A stretch of DNA of 51,063 bases, taken from positions 17,134 through 68,196 of the forward strand of contig DDAL01000027.1 of the NCBI GenBank assembly GCA_002332615.1, read 5' to 3'. Under the pieces are notes generated by a model. The model did not search any database. It was not told where the DNA came from and saw nothing but the letters and a program-made list of their open reading frames with translations. A program made the translations under genes and the position numbers. Origin of the DNA: Sphingobacteriaceae bacterium UBA2059 (lineage in GTDB: Bacteria; Bacteroidota; Bacteroidia; Sphingobacteriales; Sphingobacteriaceae). Positions 16,303-25,943 of the stretch are shown in pieces; positions within the stretch are counted from its first letter, which is position 1; every line of letters begins with the position of its first letter.

Positions 16303-17079
16303 TCAGTTGCTCTTATAGGCTGCGGTGGCATTCATAATGGCACCTATAATTTCCTGTTTCCCCTTGCTTGATTTCATGTATTCTTCTTCTTCCGGGCTAC
16401 TTATGAAGCCGATTTCAGTCAGGACCGCAGGCATAGAAGCCCTTGCAAGCACAGCAAGGCTCTTCTCCTGGACTCCCCTATCAAGACGTCCATCTTTGTT
16501 ATACTCTTTTTGAAGCAACGAAGCAAACTTGATACTTTTAGTTCGGTACGCATTTTTCATTAGGGAAAGAATGATAATACTCTCAGGATCCTTAGGGTCA
16601 TAGCCACCGTAATTCTTTTTATAGTCTTTTTCCAACAAGATCGACGCATTTTCCCTGAGAGCAATATCCTGCTCATCTAGCCTTCCCGAGCCCGAAACAA
16701 ACGTCTCTACACCCTTAATAGAGCTTCGGTTCTTCTTATTAAGCGGCATAGAATTACAGTGGAGGGAGATAAACAAATCAGCCTTAACTTTATTAGCAAG
16801 GCCTATTCTCTTATATAACTCAACAAAAACATCCGTTTTACGGGTATACACTACTTTATATCCCGCATCTTCCATCGCAGCTCCTAAAGCCAGAGCCAGC
16901 TCTAAAACCACATCTTTTTCATTATACCTGCTTCCCCTTGCTCCGCCATCATGTCCGCCATGCCCGGGGTCAATTACTACAGTAAACCGCCCATGATTTA
17001 GCAGGCTCGGCTTGGCATATAAGGTCTGATCTGAAGAAAAAAAGCAAAAAGCACATGCGAAAGCGATGAAGTTAAACAT
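16303..17079 (-). CDS. N-acetylmuramoyl-L-alanine amidase (Amidase_3)
   Basis: A zinc amidase that cuts the bond between MurNAc and the stem peptide in the periplasm, used in cell separation and wall turnover. From the ATG at 17079 it has 258 residues and a signal peptide ending YA before KPSLLNHG; a TTG 11 codons upstream is less likely. Zinc ligands are the His in VIDPGHGGHDGG, the Glu in YNEKDVVLEL and the His in FISLHCNSM. The catalytic Glu is in LTEIGFISSPEEE. No LysM or AMIN domain is present, so substrate targeting is not obvious. It lies 154 bases after lpxB and may be in a separate transcript. Confidence 0.93.
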   Translation of the reverse strand: MFNFIAFACAFCFFSSDQTLYAKPSLLNHGRFTVVIDPGHGGHDGGARGSRYNEKDVVLELALALGAAMEDAGYKVVYTRKTDVFVELYKRIGLANKVKADLFISLHCNSMPLNKKNRSSIKGVETFVSGSGRLDEQDIALRENASILLEKDYKKNYGGYDPKDPESIIILSLMKNAYRTKSIKFASLLQKEYNKDGRLDRGVQEKSLAVLARASMPAVLTEIGFISSPEEEEYMKSSKGKQEIIGAIMNATAAYKSN

Positions 17080-17233
17080 GGCGTTTTTGTTAACAGTGAA
17101 AATTCTTATCAAAACGTCTTGTTATTAATTTCGTAAAAAGAAGCACAAGATACTATTAAAGTTCAAAAATACCAGTCGAAAGGTTCGCTTTTAAACAATC
17201 TGAAAACCGAAGGGGAACCAACAGTAATTCAGA

Positions 17234-18355
17234 CTAAGTCCTCTGTTCAATGCCCAACTCCTTCACTATAAGTTTAGCGGCCCTTGATGACGCGCCCGGA
17301 CTACCTATTCTTTCATGAAGCTCTTTATAGTCCTGAAGCATTTTTATCCTGTAACTTTCATCATTAAGAAGCCTGCTCATAACCAACGTAATCTTAGTAA
17401 CATTACAATCCTTTTGTATGAGCTCTTTTACAACCTCCCGATTCATGATGAGGTTGACAAGAGATATGTAGCCCACCTTAATCAGCATACGAGCCACAAA
17501 AACAGTCACCGCATTAGCCTTATAAACAACCACTTGTGGCACACTGAACAAAGCAGCTTCAAGCGTAGCAGTGCCCGATGTAACAATTGCGGCTCGCGCC
17601 TTTTTTAAAAGATCGTAAGTATGGTTAAATACGAGAGACAGGTTGCTGCCATACATGTACTTTTTATAAAAATCTGCATCCAATCCAGGTGCCCCGGCAA
17701 TCACAAACCGGTAATCTGGGAACATAGCAGAAACAGCAATCATATCAGGCAAAAGCTTTTTTACTTCTTGCCTTCTGCTACCCGGCAATAAAGCAATCAA
17801 CGGCCTGTCATTCAAGCGTTGCTGGTCAATGAAGGTTGGATCGGGCTTAAACGTTGCAATTTCGTCAAGCAAAGGATTGCCTACATAATTGACCTTCATG
17901 CCCCACGAAGAGAAAAACTCAACTTCAAATGGAAGTATGCAGTACAAATGGTCTACAACTTGCTTAATCTTAAGTACACGCTTTTGATTCCAGGCCCATA
18001 CCTTAGGGGAGATATAATAAAACACTTTTATGCCATGCTTTTTAGCAAACTCTGCAATTTTTAAGTTAAAACCGGGAAAATCTATAAGTACCAAAGCGTC
18101 CGGCCTGAACGTGAGCATGTCACGCTTGGCAATCTCCATATTCCTCAATATGGACCTCAGGTTAAGCACCACCTCCACAAAGCCCATATAAGCCATGTCA
18201 CGGTAATGCTTAACCAATATGCCTCCCTGCTCCTGCATCTTATCCCCACCTAAAAACCTAAACTCCGCAGAAACGTCATCAGCCTTTATAGCTTTCATTA
18301 AGTTAGCACCATGCAAATCCCCTGAAGCTTCTCCAGCAATTAAATAGTATTTCAT
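17234..18355 (-). CDS. lpxB: lipid-A-disaccharide synthase
   Basis: LpxB (GT19) joins 2,3-diacylglucosamine-1-phosphate with its UDP-activated form to make the lipid A disaccharide, at the inner face of the inner membrane. The 373-residue protein shows the family landmarks: LIAGEASGDLHGANLM at the N-terminus, DFPGFNLKIAEFAK, YYISPKVWAWNQKRV, the nucleotide-binding LLPGSRRQEV, and TSGTATLEAAL in the C-terminal half. It begins 6 bases after surE on the same strand, a pair commonly seen together in Bacteroidota. It shows the organism makes lipopolysaccharide. Confidence 0.96.
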   Translation of the reverse strand: MKYYLIAGEASGDLHGANLMKAIKADDVSAEFRFLGGDKMQEQGGILVKHYRDMAYMGFVEVVLNLRSILRNMEIAKRDMLTFRPDALVLIDFPGFNLKIAEFAKKHGIKVFYYISPKVWAWNQKRVLKIKQVVDHLYCILPFEVEFFSSWGMKVNYVGNPLLDEIATFKPDPTFIDQQRLNDRPLIALLPGSRRQEVKKLLPDMIAVSAMFPDYRFVIAGAPGLDADFYKKYMYGSNLSLVFNHTYDLLKKARAAIVTSGTATLEAALFSVPQVVVYKANAVTVFVARMLIKVGYISLVNLIMNREVVKELIQKDCNVTKITLVMSRLLNDESYRIKMLQDYKELHERIGSPGASSRAAKLIVKELGIEQRT

Positions 18356-18361
18356 TATCAG

Positions 18362-19153
18362 TTAGTTTTCATCGCTATTTATTTCATCAAGCTCCCAATT
18401 GTTTAAAACAGGAATAGCATGATGGGCTGTAAAATCATATTGTACCGGAACTACCGAGGCATACTTATTCTCAAGTGCCCATACATCAGTATCCTCGCCC
18501 TTATCATTTAGTATAAACTTTCCTGTAAGCCAATAGTACTTTCGTCCGTGCGGGTCTTGACGTTCATCAAACTCTTCAGCCCATTTGGCCTTAGCCTGAC
18601 GACATACACGTAAACCCTTGATGTTGTCTGCCTTCGGAAAGTTTACATTAAGCAAGGTTCCCTCAGGAAGTCCATGTTCTAAAACCTGCTGAGCTACCAT
18701 CTTAACATAAGGAACACAGGCGCTGAAATCAGCATCATAAGAAAAATCGGCAAATGAAAATCCTACCGAAGGAATTCCCTCAATAGCACCTTCCATTGCA
18801 GCAGACATCGTTCCCGAGTAAATAACGTTTATTGAGTGATTTAAGCCATGGTTAATGCCTGAGACACACATGTCAGGTTTTTTGCCTTTAAAAACTTTAT
18901 TGACTGCCAGTTTTACACAATCTACGGGAGTTCCCGAACACTTGTACATCTCCACATCAGGGTAAATATGTACTTTGTCCAGTCTCAAAGGCCGGGCAAT
19001 GGTAATGGCATGACCTGTAGCCGATTGAGGACTGTCTGGCGCCACAACAACAACCTTACCAAGCGGCATCATAGCATCTATTAAAACCTTAATTCCCGGT
19101 GCATCAATTCCATCGTCATTAACAACCAGTATAGTCGGGACGTTATTTTTCAT
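18362..19153 (-). CDS. surE: 5'/3'-nucleotidase SurE
   Basis: SurE is a metal-dependent phosphatase that removes phosphate from nucleoside monophosphates, active in stationary phase and under stress. The 263-residue protein has the metal-binding D13-D14 in VVNDDGIDAPG, the S44 region APDSPQSATGHA and the asparagine of SGINHGLN, followed by YSGTMSAAMEG. ATG at 19153. It is the first gene of a probable surE-lpxB transcript. No other stationary-phase partner (such as pcm) is next to it. Confidence 0.95.
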   Translation of the reverse strand: MKNNVPTILVVNDDGIDAPGIKVLIDAMMPLGKVVVVAPDSPQSATGHAITIARPLRLDKVHIYPDVEMYKCSGTPVDCVKLAVNKVFKGKKPDMCVSGINHGLNHSINVIYSGTMSAAMEGAIEGIPSVGFSFADFSYDADFSACVPYVKMVAQQVLEHGLPEGTLLNVNFPKADNIKGLRVCRQAKAKWAEEFDERQDPHGRKYYWLTGKFILNDKGEDTDVWALENKYASVVPVQYDFTAHHAIPVLNNWELDEINSDEN

Positions 19154-19245
19154 ATAACGCTAATTTATAAAAAGATTCGGGCACTTAGTTAAGGGTTAAC
19201 TCTTTTGAAGGTTATCAAAAAAGTATAAATCCAAAGGGTCTTTCC

Positions 19246-22200
19246 TTAATCGACAATCTTAGGAGGCATTAATTTATACACCACAGGTGTAACCACTCTT
19301 GACAGCAGTGTAGAGCTTATTAACCCTCCTATCATAACGATAGCCAGCGGCGAAATCAGGGGGTTGCTTGACCAGGCAATCGGCAGCAAGCCGCCTATAG
19401 CCGTAAGCGTAGTGAGTATGATGGGAAGAAAGCGCAGTTCGCCTGCTTTCTCAATGGCTTCGTCAAGCTCCACACCCTCACGCCTTAGCTGGTTGGTAAA
19501 ATCAACCAGCAGAATCGTATTCTTAACCTCAATACCGGCAAGCGCTACAATACCTACCACTGCTACAAAGGACAAGGGCTCGCCGGTGATAAGCAAGGCC
19601 AGTATGGCACCCACAATACCCAGCGGTATCACCGAAAGAACTATAAGCGTACTTTTAAATGTTCTGAATTCCAGTATAAGCACTGCTATAAACATAAGAA
19701 GCGCCACTATTATAATATTCTCAAAGCCACCGAAGATCTCGGCCCGCGACTCTGCCTCCCCTCCCATTTCGTAGGAATAACCCGAAGGAAGTTTCTTTTT
19801 ATCCATTTTGGCCGTTACCTCGTCAAGGATATCATTAATAGCATAGCCCTTCTTAATAAAGGCATTTACAGACACGGTTCTTACTTTATTAAGATGATTA
19901 ATGCTGTTCGGTGACGACTCCAAACCGATGGAAGCTACCTGTTTAAGGGGTACTGCAAGTCCCTGGATGTTATTAACATATAACTGATCGAAGACAGAAA
20001 GATCAGCATAGGAAGCCCGGGGAACGCTAAGACTAATCACATAATCATCGTTAACCGACTGAGGATCGGAAAATGCACCTACCTCTAGTCCCGATACAGC
20101 CATGCGTACTGCCCGATCGATGTTTACAGTTGGAATTCCCATAGCCAATGCCTTATCACGGTTTACATGTATTTTAAAATCTGTTACATTATCGCGTATA
20201 GGGTTACTCACATAGATGGTACCATCTACCTGTTTGAGCATCTGTTCTATTCCGAGAGATAAGGCTTTCAAGGAGTCAAGGTTTTCACCCATCAGACGCA
20301 CTTCAACAGGAGCAATAACGGGTAGCCCCTGCTCAAAGTCTTTCACTTCAATCTTCGCCCCACCGATGGTTGCGAGCTTATCTCTAAGCTGCTCCATTAT
20401 ATCTACTTTACTTCCAAACTTAACCTCATTATCCAACTGTACAAAAATATCCGCAAAGTCCGACCGTTCCGCCTGTTGAATAACATTATAGTATATACGT
20501 GCGTTGCCTTTGCCCACGTTAGAAGAAAAATGGTTAACCTCAGGAACAGCCCGTAGCCTAGACTCAACTAACCTGGTAATACTATCCGTAGTATAGATAC
20601 TCGACTGAGGAGCCGTTTGTATATTCACCATAAATTGAGGCTTTTCAGAGGATGGGAACAAGTTAAAGCCAACCACCGGTATAAGCGCCAGCGAAGCGGC
20701 AAATATACAAAGGGCAATAAACACCGTAGTCCATGGCTTTTTCAAAGCTCTATCCAGTAGTACGGAGTAGGTGCCATGTATAACGCGCTGGAAAGCCCTC
20801 AACACAACATTTCCTTCCGGATGAGCGTCAGGCTTTAATAGCTTTGTAGCCAAAAAAGGAACCACAGTCAATGCGACGAGTAGGGACCCGAGTACTGTAA
20901 AGATTACAGCCAGGGGCATACTACGCACAAACTGACCTCCTTCATTGGGCATATAAACCAAGGGTAAAAAGGCTATTATTAAGGTAGCTGTACAGCCTAG
21001 AATGGCAAGAGTTATCTGCCTGGTGCCTTTAAGAGCTGCTTCCATGCGCGAAGCTCCTTCACGCATCCATCGTTCAATATTCTCAACAACCACAATACTG
21101 TCGTCTACAAGCAGTCCCAGCGCCACCACAAAGCCAACGATGCTTAGCTGATTAAGGCTGTACCCCAACATTTTAACCATAATAAGCCCTACAGATACCG
21201 ATAGGGGTATGGCTATCATTACAATAAGCGACGCCCTTCCTCCAAGAGGAAGCAGCGTAATACTCACCAGCAGAATTGCGATCATAAAATCCATAGCCAG
21301 TCCGCTTAGGCGTTTATTAACATTGTCTGCCTGGTCAAAATGCAGGTTCAGATCAATATTTGCCGGCAATTGTTTTTTAAACTCGCCAATGACTTTCAAA
21401 TAAGCATCCTGTGTTTTACTTATATTTTCACCCTCTTTTTGAGCGGCATTAATAAACAAACATCTATATCCGTCAAATCGGGTAATATGATTTTCCGCAG
21501 CATAATCATGATAAACCTCCGCAACATCTTGCAGCAAAACATTGTTTCCTCCACTACTGGATATGATGGTCTTCTTTATCTGATCAATGTTCTCATAATT
21601 GCCGCTGGTTTTTACGCTGAAACTCTTTGCGCCGGCAATAATGCTGCCAGCGGGTATATTTGCAGTTTCACTCTGGATGGCCTGCATAATTTGTTCAAGC
21701 GAAATGTTCATTTTAGCAAGCTGCCCGGTATTCACGTCCACCCTCACCAGCCGTTTTTGTGCGCCGTTAATCACTACATTCTTAAGTGCAGGCAGCTTTT
21801 CCAAAGCATCTTTTAAATCATCAGCAGCCTTCTTCATCTTAGCTTTTGATGCGTTTTCGGAGATCAAGGCTACCTGAAGAATGTTTACATTAGAGGGTTC
21901 AACCTTTTGAATGTCAATGCTATAAATATCCTTCGGAAGGTCCTGCCGCATGGCCGAAACCTCCCTCACTAGTTCTTGGTACTTATCGTCAGGATTATTT
22001 CCATACTTATACTGAACCTGCAGCACGGCAAGGCCGCTATATATTGATGTTTTAACTTTTTTAATGTTGTCCAGAGCATATATTCTGGACTCCATGGGCT
22101 TTACAACCAGCTGTTCCATATCCTTCATACTGGTACCGGGGTATACCACTACAATAGGAAATTCAGGCGTTTTCAAGTCTGGATCTTCAGCCCTCGGCAT

Positions 22201-22293
22201 TGTGAGTACGGAGCTTACACCAAGAGCAAGCACCATAAGCACAATAACGAAGGTAAACTGGTAGTTTTTAACTGCAAATTTTGTAATATCCAT
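19246..22293 (-). CDS. RND efflux transporter permease
   Basis: A 1015-residue inner-membrane proton antiporter of the AcrB/MdtB type, the pump subunit of a tripartite export system. There are twelve membrane helices in two sets with large periplasmic loops. The proton-relay aspartates D397 and D398 are in ALGLLVDDSIVVVENIERW. The N-terminus (MDITKFAVKNYQFTFVIV) and MPRAEDPDLKTPEFPIV are typical of the HAE family. It lies 2 bases after the adaptor gene and ends the tetR-tolC-adaptor-pump operon. Heavy-metal pumps (HME) have a different relay motif, so a drug or small organic substrate is more likely. Confidence 0.95.
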   Translation of the reverse strand: MDITKFAVKNYQFTFVIVLMVLALGVSSVLTMPRAEDPDLKTPEFPIVVVYPGTSMKDMEQLVVKPMESRIYALDNIKKVKTSIYSGLAVLQVQYKYGNNPDDKYQELVREVSAMRQDLPKDIYSIDIQKVEPSNVNILQVALISENASKAKMKKAADDLKDALEKLPALKNVVINGAQKRLVRVDVNTGQLAKMNISLEQIMQAIQSETANIPAGSIIAGAKSFSVKTSGNYENIDQIKKTIISSSGGNNVLLQDVAEVYHDYAAENHITRFDGYRCLFINAAQKEGENISKTQDAYLKVIGEFKKQLPANIDLNLHFDQADNVNKRLSGLAMDFMIAILLVSITLLPLGGRASLIVMIAIPLSVSVGLIMVKMLGYSLNQLSIVGFVVALGLLVDDSIVVVENIERWMREGASRMEAALKGTRQITLAILGCTATLIIAFLPLVYMPNEGGQFVRSMPLAVIFTVLGSLLVALTVVPFLATKLLKPDAHPEGNVVLRAFQRVIHGTYSVLLDRALKKPWTTVFIALCIFAASLALIPVVGFNLFPSSEKPQFMVNIQTAPQSSIYTTDSITRLVESRLRAVPEVNHFSSNVGKGNARIYYNVIQQAERSDFADIFVQLDNEVKFGSKVDIMEQLRDKLATIGGAKIEVKDFEQGLPVIAPVEVRLMGENLDSLKALSLGIEQMLKQVDGTIYVSNPIRDNVTDFKIHVNRDKALAMGIPTVNIDRAVRMAVSGLEVGAFSDPQSVNDDYVISLSVPRASYADLSVFDQLYVNNIQGLAVPLKQVASIGLESSPNSINHLNKVRTVSVNAFIKKGYAINDILDEVTAKMDKKKLPSGYSYEMGGEAESRAEIFGGFENIIIVALLMFIAVLILEFRTFKSTLIVLSVIPLGIVGAILALLITGEPLSFVAVVGIVALAGIEVKNTILLVDFTNQLRREGVELDEAIEKAGELRFLPIILTTLTAIGGLLPIAWSSNPLISPLAIVMIGGLISSTLLSRVVTPVVYKLMPPKIVD

Positions 22294-22295
22294 AC

Positions 22296-23351
22296 CTAGT
22301 TTTGTACCTTAATTTTTGAACCGTCTCGTAAGTATGCGCTCCCGGAGACTATTACATAAGATGCATCCTCTAGTCCGCTGGTAATGAACACCTCGTCTTT
22401 CCGAAGCTCACCAATGGTTACCTCCACCTTTTTTGCGTGCTTCTTATCGTTGCTGATAAAAACATAGCCTTTGTTCTGACTTCCGTCCATTAGCGCATCA
22501 AACGGAATAGTCCATCCTTGGGCCGTTTGTTTTCCTGGCGTTATCTCAGCTTTAGCAAACATTCCATCGGCAAGTTTATTCCCCTGCAGAGAACCTATTT
22601 TGAGGTTAACCGTAAAAGTTCCCGTGGAAGGGTTTACCCCTTCCGATTTGGCAGAAACTGTTGCCGGCAAGCGCATGCCCGACAGAGATTCAAGCGTCAC
22701 CACTGCTTTGTCTCCCTGCCTGATGCCTGACCATTGCTTGTCGGTGACACCTGCTTTCAATATCCAGGAGCTTGTTTGAGCTCCATTTATACGCAAAACC
22801 GGCATACCGGGACCAGCCATTTGACCTTCATTTGCAAAGCGTTGCAAGACATAACCATTTGTATTTGCCCGTATCTCTGAATAGTGTTTATTGAACCCGG
22901 CTGCTTTCAGCTGCTGACGGGCAACTTCCATACCGGTACGGGCGTTTTGCATCTGTTCCAGAGTGGCCACGCTGTCTTTATACAACTGATAGGCGCGTTT
23001 ATAATCGCGCTCGGCTTTTTCAAAAGCAAGGCTCGCTTGTTGTGCACCGGCGTCTATTTCGGTTAGGTTTACGGTAGCAAGCAACTGGCCTTTTTTTACA
23101 GCATCGCCTTCTTTGACGTATATCCTGCTGATAATGCCGCCCTTTTTAAACGAGAGAACAGTCTCGTCGTCCGTTGTGAAAACCCCGGTGGTATAAATAA
23201 TACGTTTATCGCCCCCTGTCTCGACAGCAAGCAACTTTACCGGAACGTACTCTTCTTGTCCGGCTTCATCTTTTACCTTAGCACCCGAGCATGCATTCAA
23301 ACTTAAAGCAGCCAATATGGATAAATAAGGAAAATAGGCTTTGATATTCAT
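22296..23351 (-). CDS. RND efflux periplasmic adaptor (membrane fusion protein), lipoprotein
   Basis: A 351-residue periplasmic adaptor linking the inner-membrane pump to the outer-membrane channel. A lipoprotein signal ends at C21 (SLNAC). The usual order is visible: barrel-sandwich (lipoyl) half at FKKGGIISRIYVKEGDAVKKGQLLA, an alpha-helical hairpin (about 105-150, QQASLAFEKAERDYKRAYQL), the second lipoyl half at IRANTNGYVLQRF, then beta-barrel and membrane-proximal domains. The start overlaps the stop of the tolC-like gene by 4 bases (ATGA), so translation is coupled. Confidence 0.94.
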   Translation of the reverse strand: MNIKAYFPYLSILAALSLNACSGAKVKDEAGQEEYVPVKLLAVETGGDKRIIYTTGVFTTDDETVLSFKKGGIISRIYVKEGDAVKKGQLLATVNLTEIDAGAQQASLAFEKAERDYKRAYQLYKDSVATLEQMQNARTGMEVARQQLKAAGFNKHYSEIRANTNGYVLQRFANEGQMAGPGMPVLRINGAQTSSWILKAGVTDKQWSGIRQGDKAVVTLESLSGMRLPATVSAKSEGVNPSTGTFTVNLKIGSLQGNKLADGMFAKAEITPGKQTAQGWTIPFDALMDGSQNKGYVFISNDKKHAKKVEVTIGELRKDEVFITSGLEDASYVIVSGSAYLRDGSKIKVQN

Positions 23352-24727
23352 TTCTTAATTTGATAATTCGCGACTTCACGCTCAACACCGGCTGCAGCGA
23401 TAAGAACATTGTACTTATCAATGCTTACAGCAAGCCTGGCCGAGGTTAGCTGGTTACGGGCATCTATTGTTTCGATGTAGCTGTTGGTACCTGCCTTGTA
23501 GCCCTTTTCTATCAGCCTTTGGTAACTGGCAGCGGCGTTTAACTGCGTAACGGATGACTGGTATGTTTCAAGCGCCGAACGCAGGTTATTTTTAGCAACA
23601 TTAGCGCTCACATTCAGCTGCCGGCTTACATCAGCTACATTCAGTTGCGCTTGTTTTATATCCAGCCAGGCCTGGCTTATTTTGTTGCGATTGCGGTTAC
23701 CTTCAAATACAGGAATATCGAGCTGTATGCCTGCCAGATAATACCTCGAGCGCTTATCAAAGGACCAACCCTCGGCCTGGCTGCCTATATCGATAAACCC
23801 TCCCAGCTTAGGTATGGTAAAACTCTTGTTCATTCTAGCTATCGTTTTGTTAAGTTCAACCACCTGTTTTAAACTTTTCAGCTCCTCACGGTTCTCAATT
23901 GGAACTGCGGGTGATAGCATTAAGGCAGAGGCCTTCCCAAGACCATCATCTGCATCATAGGCTGTATCTACCGGTGCATCTGCCGGTTTGTTCAGAAGGG
24001 AGTTAAAATACATGCGTGCGTTATCTGCCTGTTGTTTTGTTTGTATAAGCTTTGCATTAGCGGCAGCAACCTCGCTTTCAGATCGTAATACATAGGCAGG
24101 AAGTCCTTTTCCGCTTTCAACCAGTTTCTGATTAACCCTTTTCCCTTCTTTGGCAATATTTAAAGATGATTCATAAATACCAATACCATTAAGTGCAATC
24201 AGGTAGTTAAAATAAGCGGTTTTTATGTTTTTTACCAATTCGCGTTTGTACGTATCTACCTCATATTCCTTTAACGTTACTTGCTGTTCATTGATTTTTT
24301 TATTATAAATAAGATCTGTATTGAGAATAGGTACCGTTGTCCTGAATTTGGTATCATAAAAGTTTTTGGGAAAGAAGGAAATGTTCTGATTTTCAAGTTG
24401 CGGAAAATTTTGTCCGCCCGTTAACTGGTTAAGTGTAGCATAAACGCCGTTTAAAAGGTCGCCTACGGGCAAAGGTATAGTGCGCCCGCCGTCTCCACTT
24501 TGATAGTTGAATTGAAAAGCTACTGAAGGAAGAAACATAGACCTCGCTGTATTTAAACCTAATAAAGCTTTTTCAAGGCTTATGCTCTTTTGTTGTATAA
24601 CCAGGTTGTTTTCAATACCTTCTTCAACATACTTGTCTAAAGGATCTTTTTGGGCCAAAGAGCAAAAAGGAACCAAGCACAGCAGTGTTCCAATGATCCA
24701 TCTATTTACCTGCAAACATACTTTCAT
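23348..24727 (-). CDS. TolC family outer-membrane channel
   Basis: A 459-residue outer-membrane efflux protein with a signal peptide (to about SLAQ at 25). Two OEP repeats are visible as long helical segments: about 50-240, and 290-455 ending in TSARLAVSIDKYNVLIAAAGVERE. It forms the exit duct of the pump encoded downstream. It starts 7 bases after tetR and overlaps the adaptor gene by 4 bases, so all four genes are probably one transcript. The N-terminal loop AGGQNFPQLENQ-type insertion is common in Bacteroidota members. Confidence 0.92.
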   Translation of the reverse strand: MKVCLQVNRWIIGTLLCLVPFCSLAQKDPLDKYVEEGIENNLVIQQKSISLEKALLGLNTARSMFLPSVAFQFNYQSGDGGRTIPLPVGDLLNGVYATLNQLTGGQNFPQLENQNISFFPKNFYDTKFRTTVPILNTDLIYNKKINEQQVTLKEYEVDTYKRELVKNIKTAYFNYLIALNGIGIYESSLNIAKEGKRVNQKLVESGKGLPAYVLRSESEVAAANAKLIQTKQQADNARMYFNSLLNKPADAPVDTAYDADDGLGKASALMLSPAVPIENREELKSLKQVVELNKTIARMNKSFTIPKLGGFIDIGSQAEGWSFDKRSRYYLAGIQLDIPVFEGNRNRNKISQAWLDIKQAQLNVADVSRQLNVSANVAKNNLRSALETYQSSVTQLNAAASYQRLIEKGYKAGTNSYIETIDARNQLTSARLAVSIDKYNVLIAAAGVEREVANYQIKK

Positions 24728-24734
24728 ACCGGCG

Positions 24735-25373
24735 TTATAAAATGGTTTCTAAACTAAGCAGGTACGCATTGAGCGTTTCCTTTAGCGCCTGCTCACTATT
24801 GTCAAAGTGTTTCTTGTCTTTTAGTATAAGATCGAGGTGACCGCGTATAGTAACTAGACACAAACCATGCACTGTTGACCAGATTATTAAAGCTGCGGTC
24901 TTACTTTCTGTAAACTTAAAATAGCCGTCTTGTTTACACTGTTCAATAGTTTGAATAAAATAATTAAAGGTTTGCAAACCCTCTTCCCAAACGGGATTGT
25001 CATTGCCCGATTCCAGAAAGGACAAAGGATCTTTAAGAATAAACATCAGCTCATAGTAATCTGTATTTTCAAGAGCAAACTGAACATACATCCTCACCAT
25101 AGCCTTAAGCCTTTCAAAAGGTGATCCTACGTTATTTAATATTGAAAAGCAGGAAGATAGCAGTTTAAATCCTTCTTTATGTAATGCAAAAAGTATATCG
25201 TTTTTGTCCTTGTAATAAATATAGATAGCAGTTGGGCTAAAACCTATCTCGCTTGCTATCTTTCTTATAGAGGTAGCTTCATATCCATATAGCGTGAACA
25301 CCGCTTTTGCCGTGTTTAGTATTTCCTGCCTCAGATCTTCTTTATTCTTAATTTTTCTATCCTTACCAGTCAT
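24735..25373 (-). CDS. TetR/AcrR family regulator of the efflux operon
   Basis: A 212-residue repressor. The N-terminal helix-turn-helix (about 15-60) reads ILNTAKAVFTLYGYEATSIRKIASEIGFSPTAIYIYYKDKNDILF, the standard TetR pattern. The C-terminal ligand-binding domain is helical and diverse. It is the first gene of the tetR-tolC-adaptor-RND operon, which suggests autoregulation and derepression by a pump substrate. An 11-bp inverted repeat just upstream (25385-25421) is a candidate operator. ATG at 25373. Confidence 0.93.
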   Translation of the reverse strand: MTGKDRKIKNKEDLRQEILNTAKAVFTLYGYEATSIRKIASEIGFSPTAIYIYYKDKNDILFALHKEGFKLLSSCFSILNNVGSPFERLKAMVRMYVQFALENTDYYELMFILKDPLSFLESGNDNPVWEEGLQTFNYFIQTIEQCKQDGYFKFTESKTAALIIWSTVHGLCLVTIRGHLDLILKDKKHFDNSEQALKETLNAYLLSLETIL

Positions 25374-25384
25374 TTCTAAAATAG

Positions 25385-25421
25385 TTAAAACATTAACGCT
25401 GTTAACTTTATAATGTTTTAA
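25385..25421. promoter_or_regulatory. candidate TetR operator: 11-bp inverted repeat
   Basis: TTAAAACATTA (25385-25395) and TAATGTTTTAA (25411-25421) are perfect inverted arms around a 15-base spacer that holds the smaller palindrome GTTAAC at its centre. It lies 11 bases upstream of the tetR start, between tetR and a divergent small ORF. Position and symmetry suit a TetR dimer pair; binding is inferred. Confidence 0.6.
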
Positions 25422-25443
25422 AACTCAACCATATTTTACAATC

Positions 25444-25683
25444 ATGGCAAGCTATTTGCATAACAATTACTACCGACATCAAATTGAACGTAATATGAAG
25501 ACTACATATCGACCCAAGGCTTTAAAAAGACTGATCATCAAAAAGATCGGAGAAAGACATAACCGTTTTAATACGTTTATGCAAGCTTATATCAATGATC
25601 ATGAAGATAACATAAACGAGTGCAAAATTGTACGCATGTTTTCTCAGAAATCGCCTCTAAAAGTAGCCTACATATCAGAATAA
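25444..25683 (+). CDS. small basic hypothetical protein
   Basis: A 79-residue lysine/arginine- and histidine-rich protein without signal peptide, membrane segment or known domain. A second ATG at codon 18 (MKTTYRPKALKRL) is an equally good start. It is divergent from tetR and shares the upstream inverted repeat, so it could be under the same control if real. The following 385 bases contain decayed-looking coding sequence. Gene status is uncertain. Confidence 0.4.
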   Translation: MASYLHNNYYRHQIERNMKTTYRPKALKRLIIKKIGERHNRFNTFMQAYINDHEDNINECKIVRMFSQKSPLKVAYISE

Positions 25684-25713
25684 CCCACATACATTTATTA
25701 TTTCTTTTTTCCT

Positions 25714-25943
25714 CTGCACGGGGAAGGAACGACTCTGCTCACTGCTGGCACCTTCTTAAAGCCGCTCAATAAGAGCCTAGAAAAGGTCACGTCTTTGATA
25801 CCACCCACGCAGGGAACTCGTCCGGCCTGCAAGCATATACAGGTGTAATGGTACCATACAAAACATGGACTCATCATGGGTTCATCTCGCCCGCATTATG
25901 GATGGATGTGCTGGATGATAGGGTGCAGTTTGGGAGTGAATGA
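25714..25943 (+). pseudogene. coding-like remnant in two frames
   Basis: This stretch has no complete gene, yet reads like protein. Frame one, from 25714, gives LHGEGTTLLTAGTFLKPLNKS and then loses character. Frame two, open from 25773 to the TGA at 25941-25943 (56 codons), gives GHVFDTTHAGNSSGLQAYTG, then KTWTHHGFISPALWMDVLDD before the stop. The switch between frames at about 25775 would be a frameshift. I do not recognise the parent protein. A short real ORF from the ATG at 25848 (31 residues) is the alternative, and chance is not excluded. Confidence 0.3.

Noticed and set aside
19187..19201. 15-base palindrome AGTTAAGGGTTAACT between surE and the RND gene
   Set aside because: Arms are only 6 bp and no T-run follows; too weak to call a terminator or operator.
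21340..21816. Plus-strand ORF of 158 codons inside the RND gene
   Set aside because: It is antisense to a clear pump gene and its composition (runs of I, F, N) reflects the reversed membrane-protein code.
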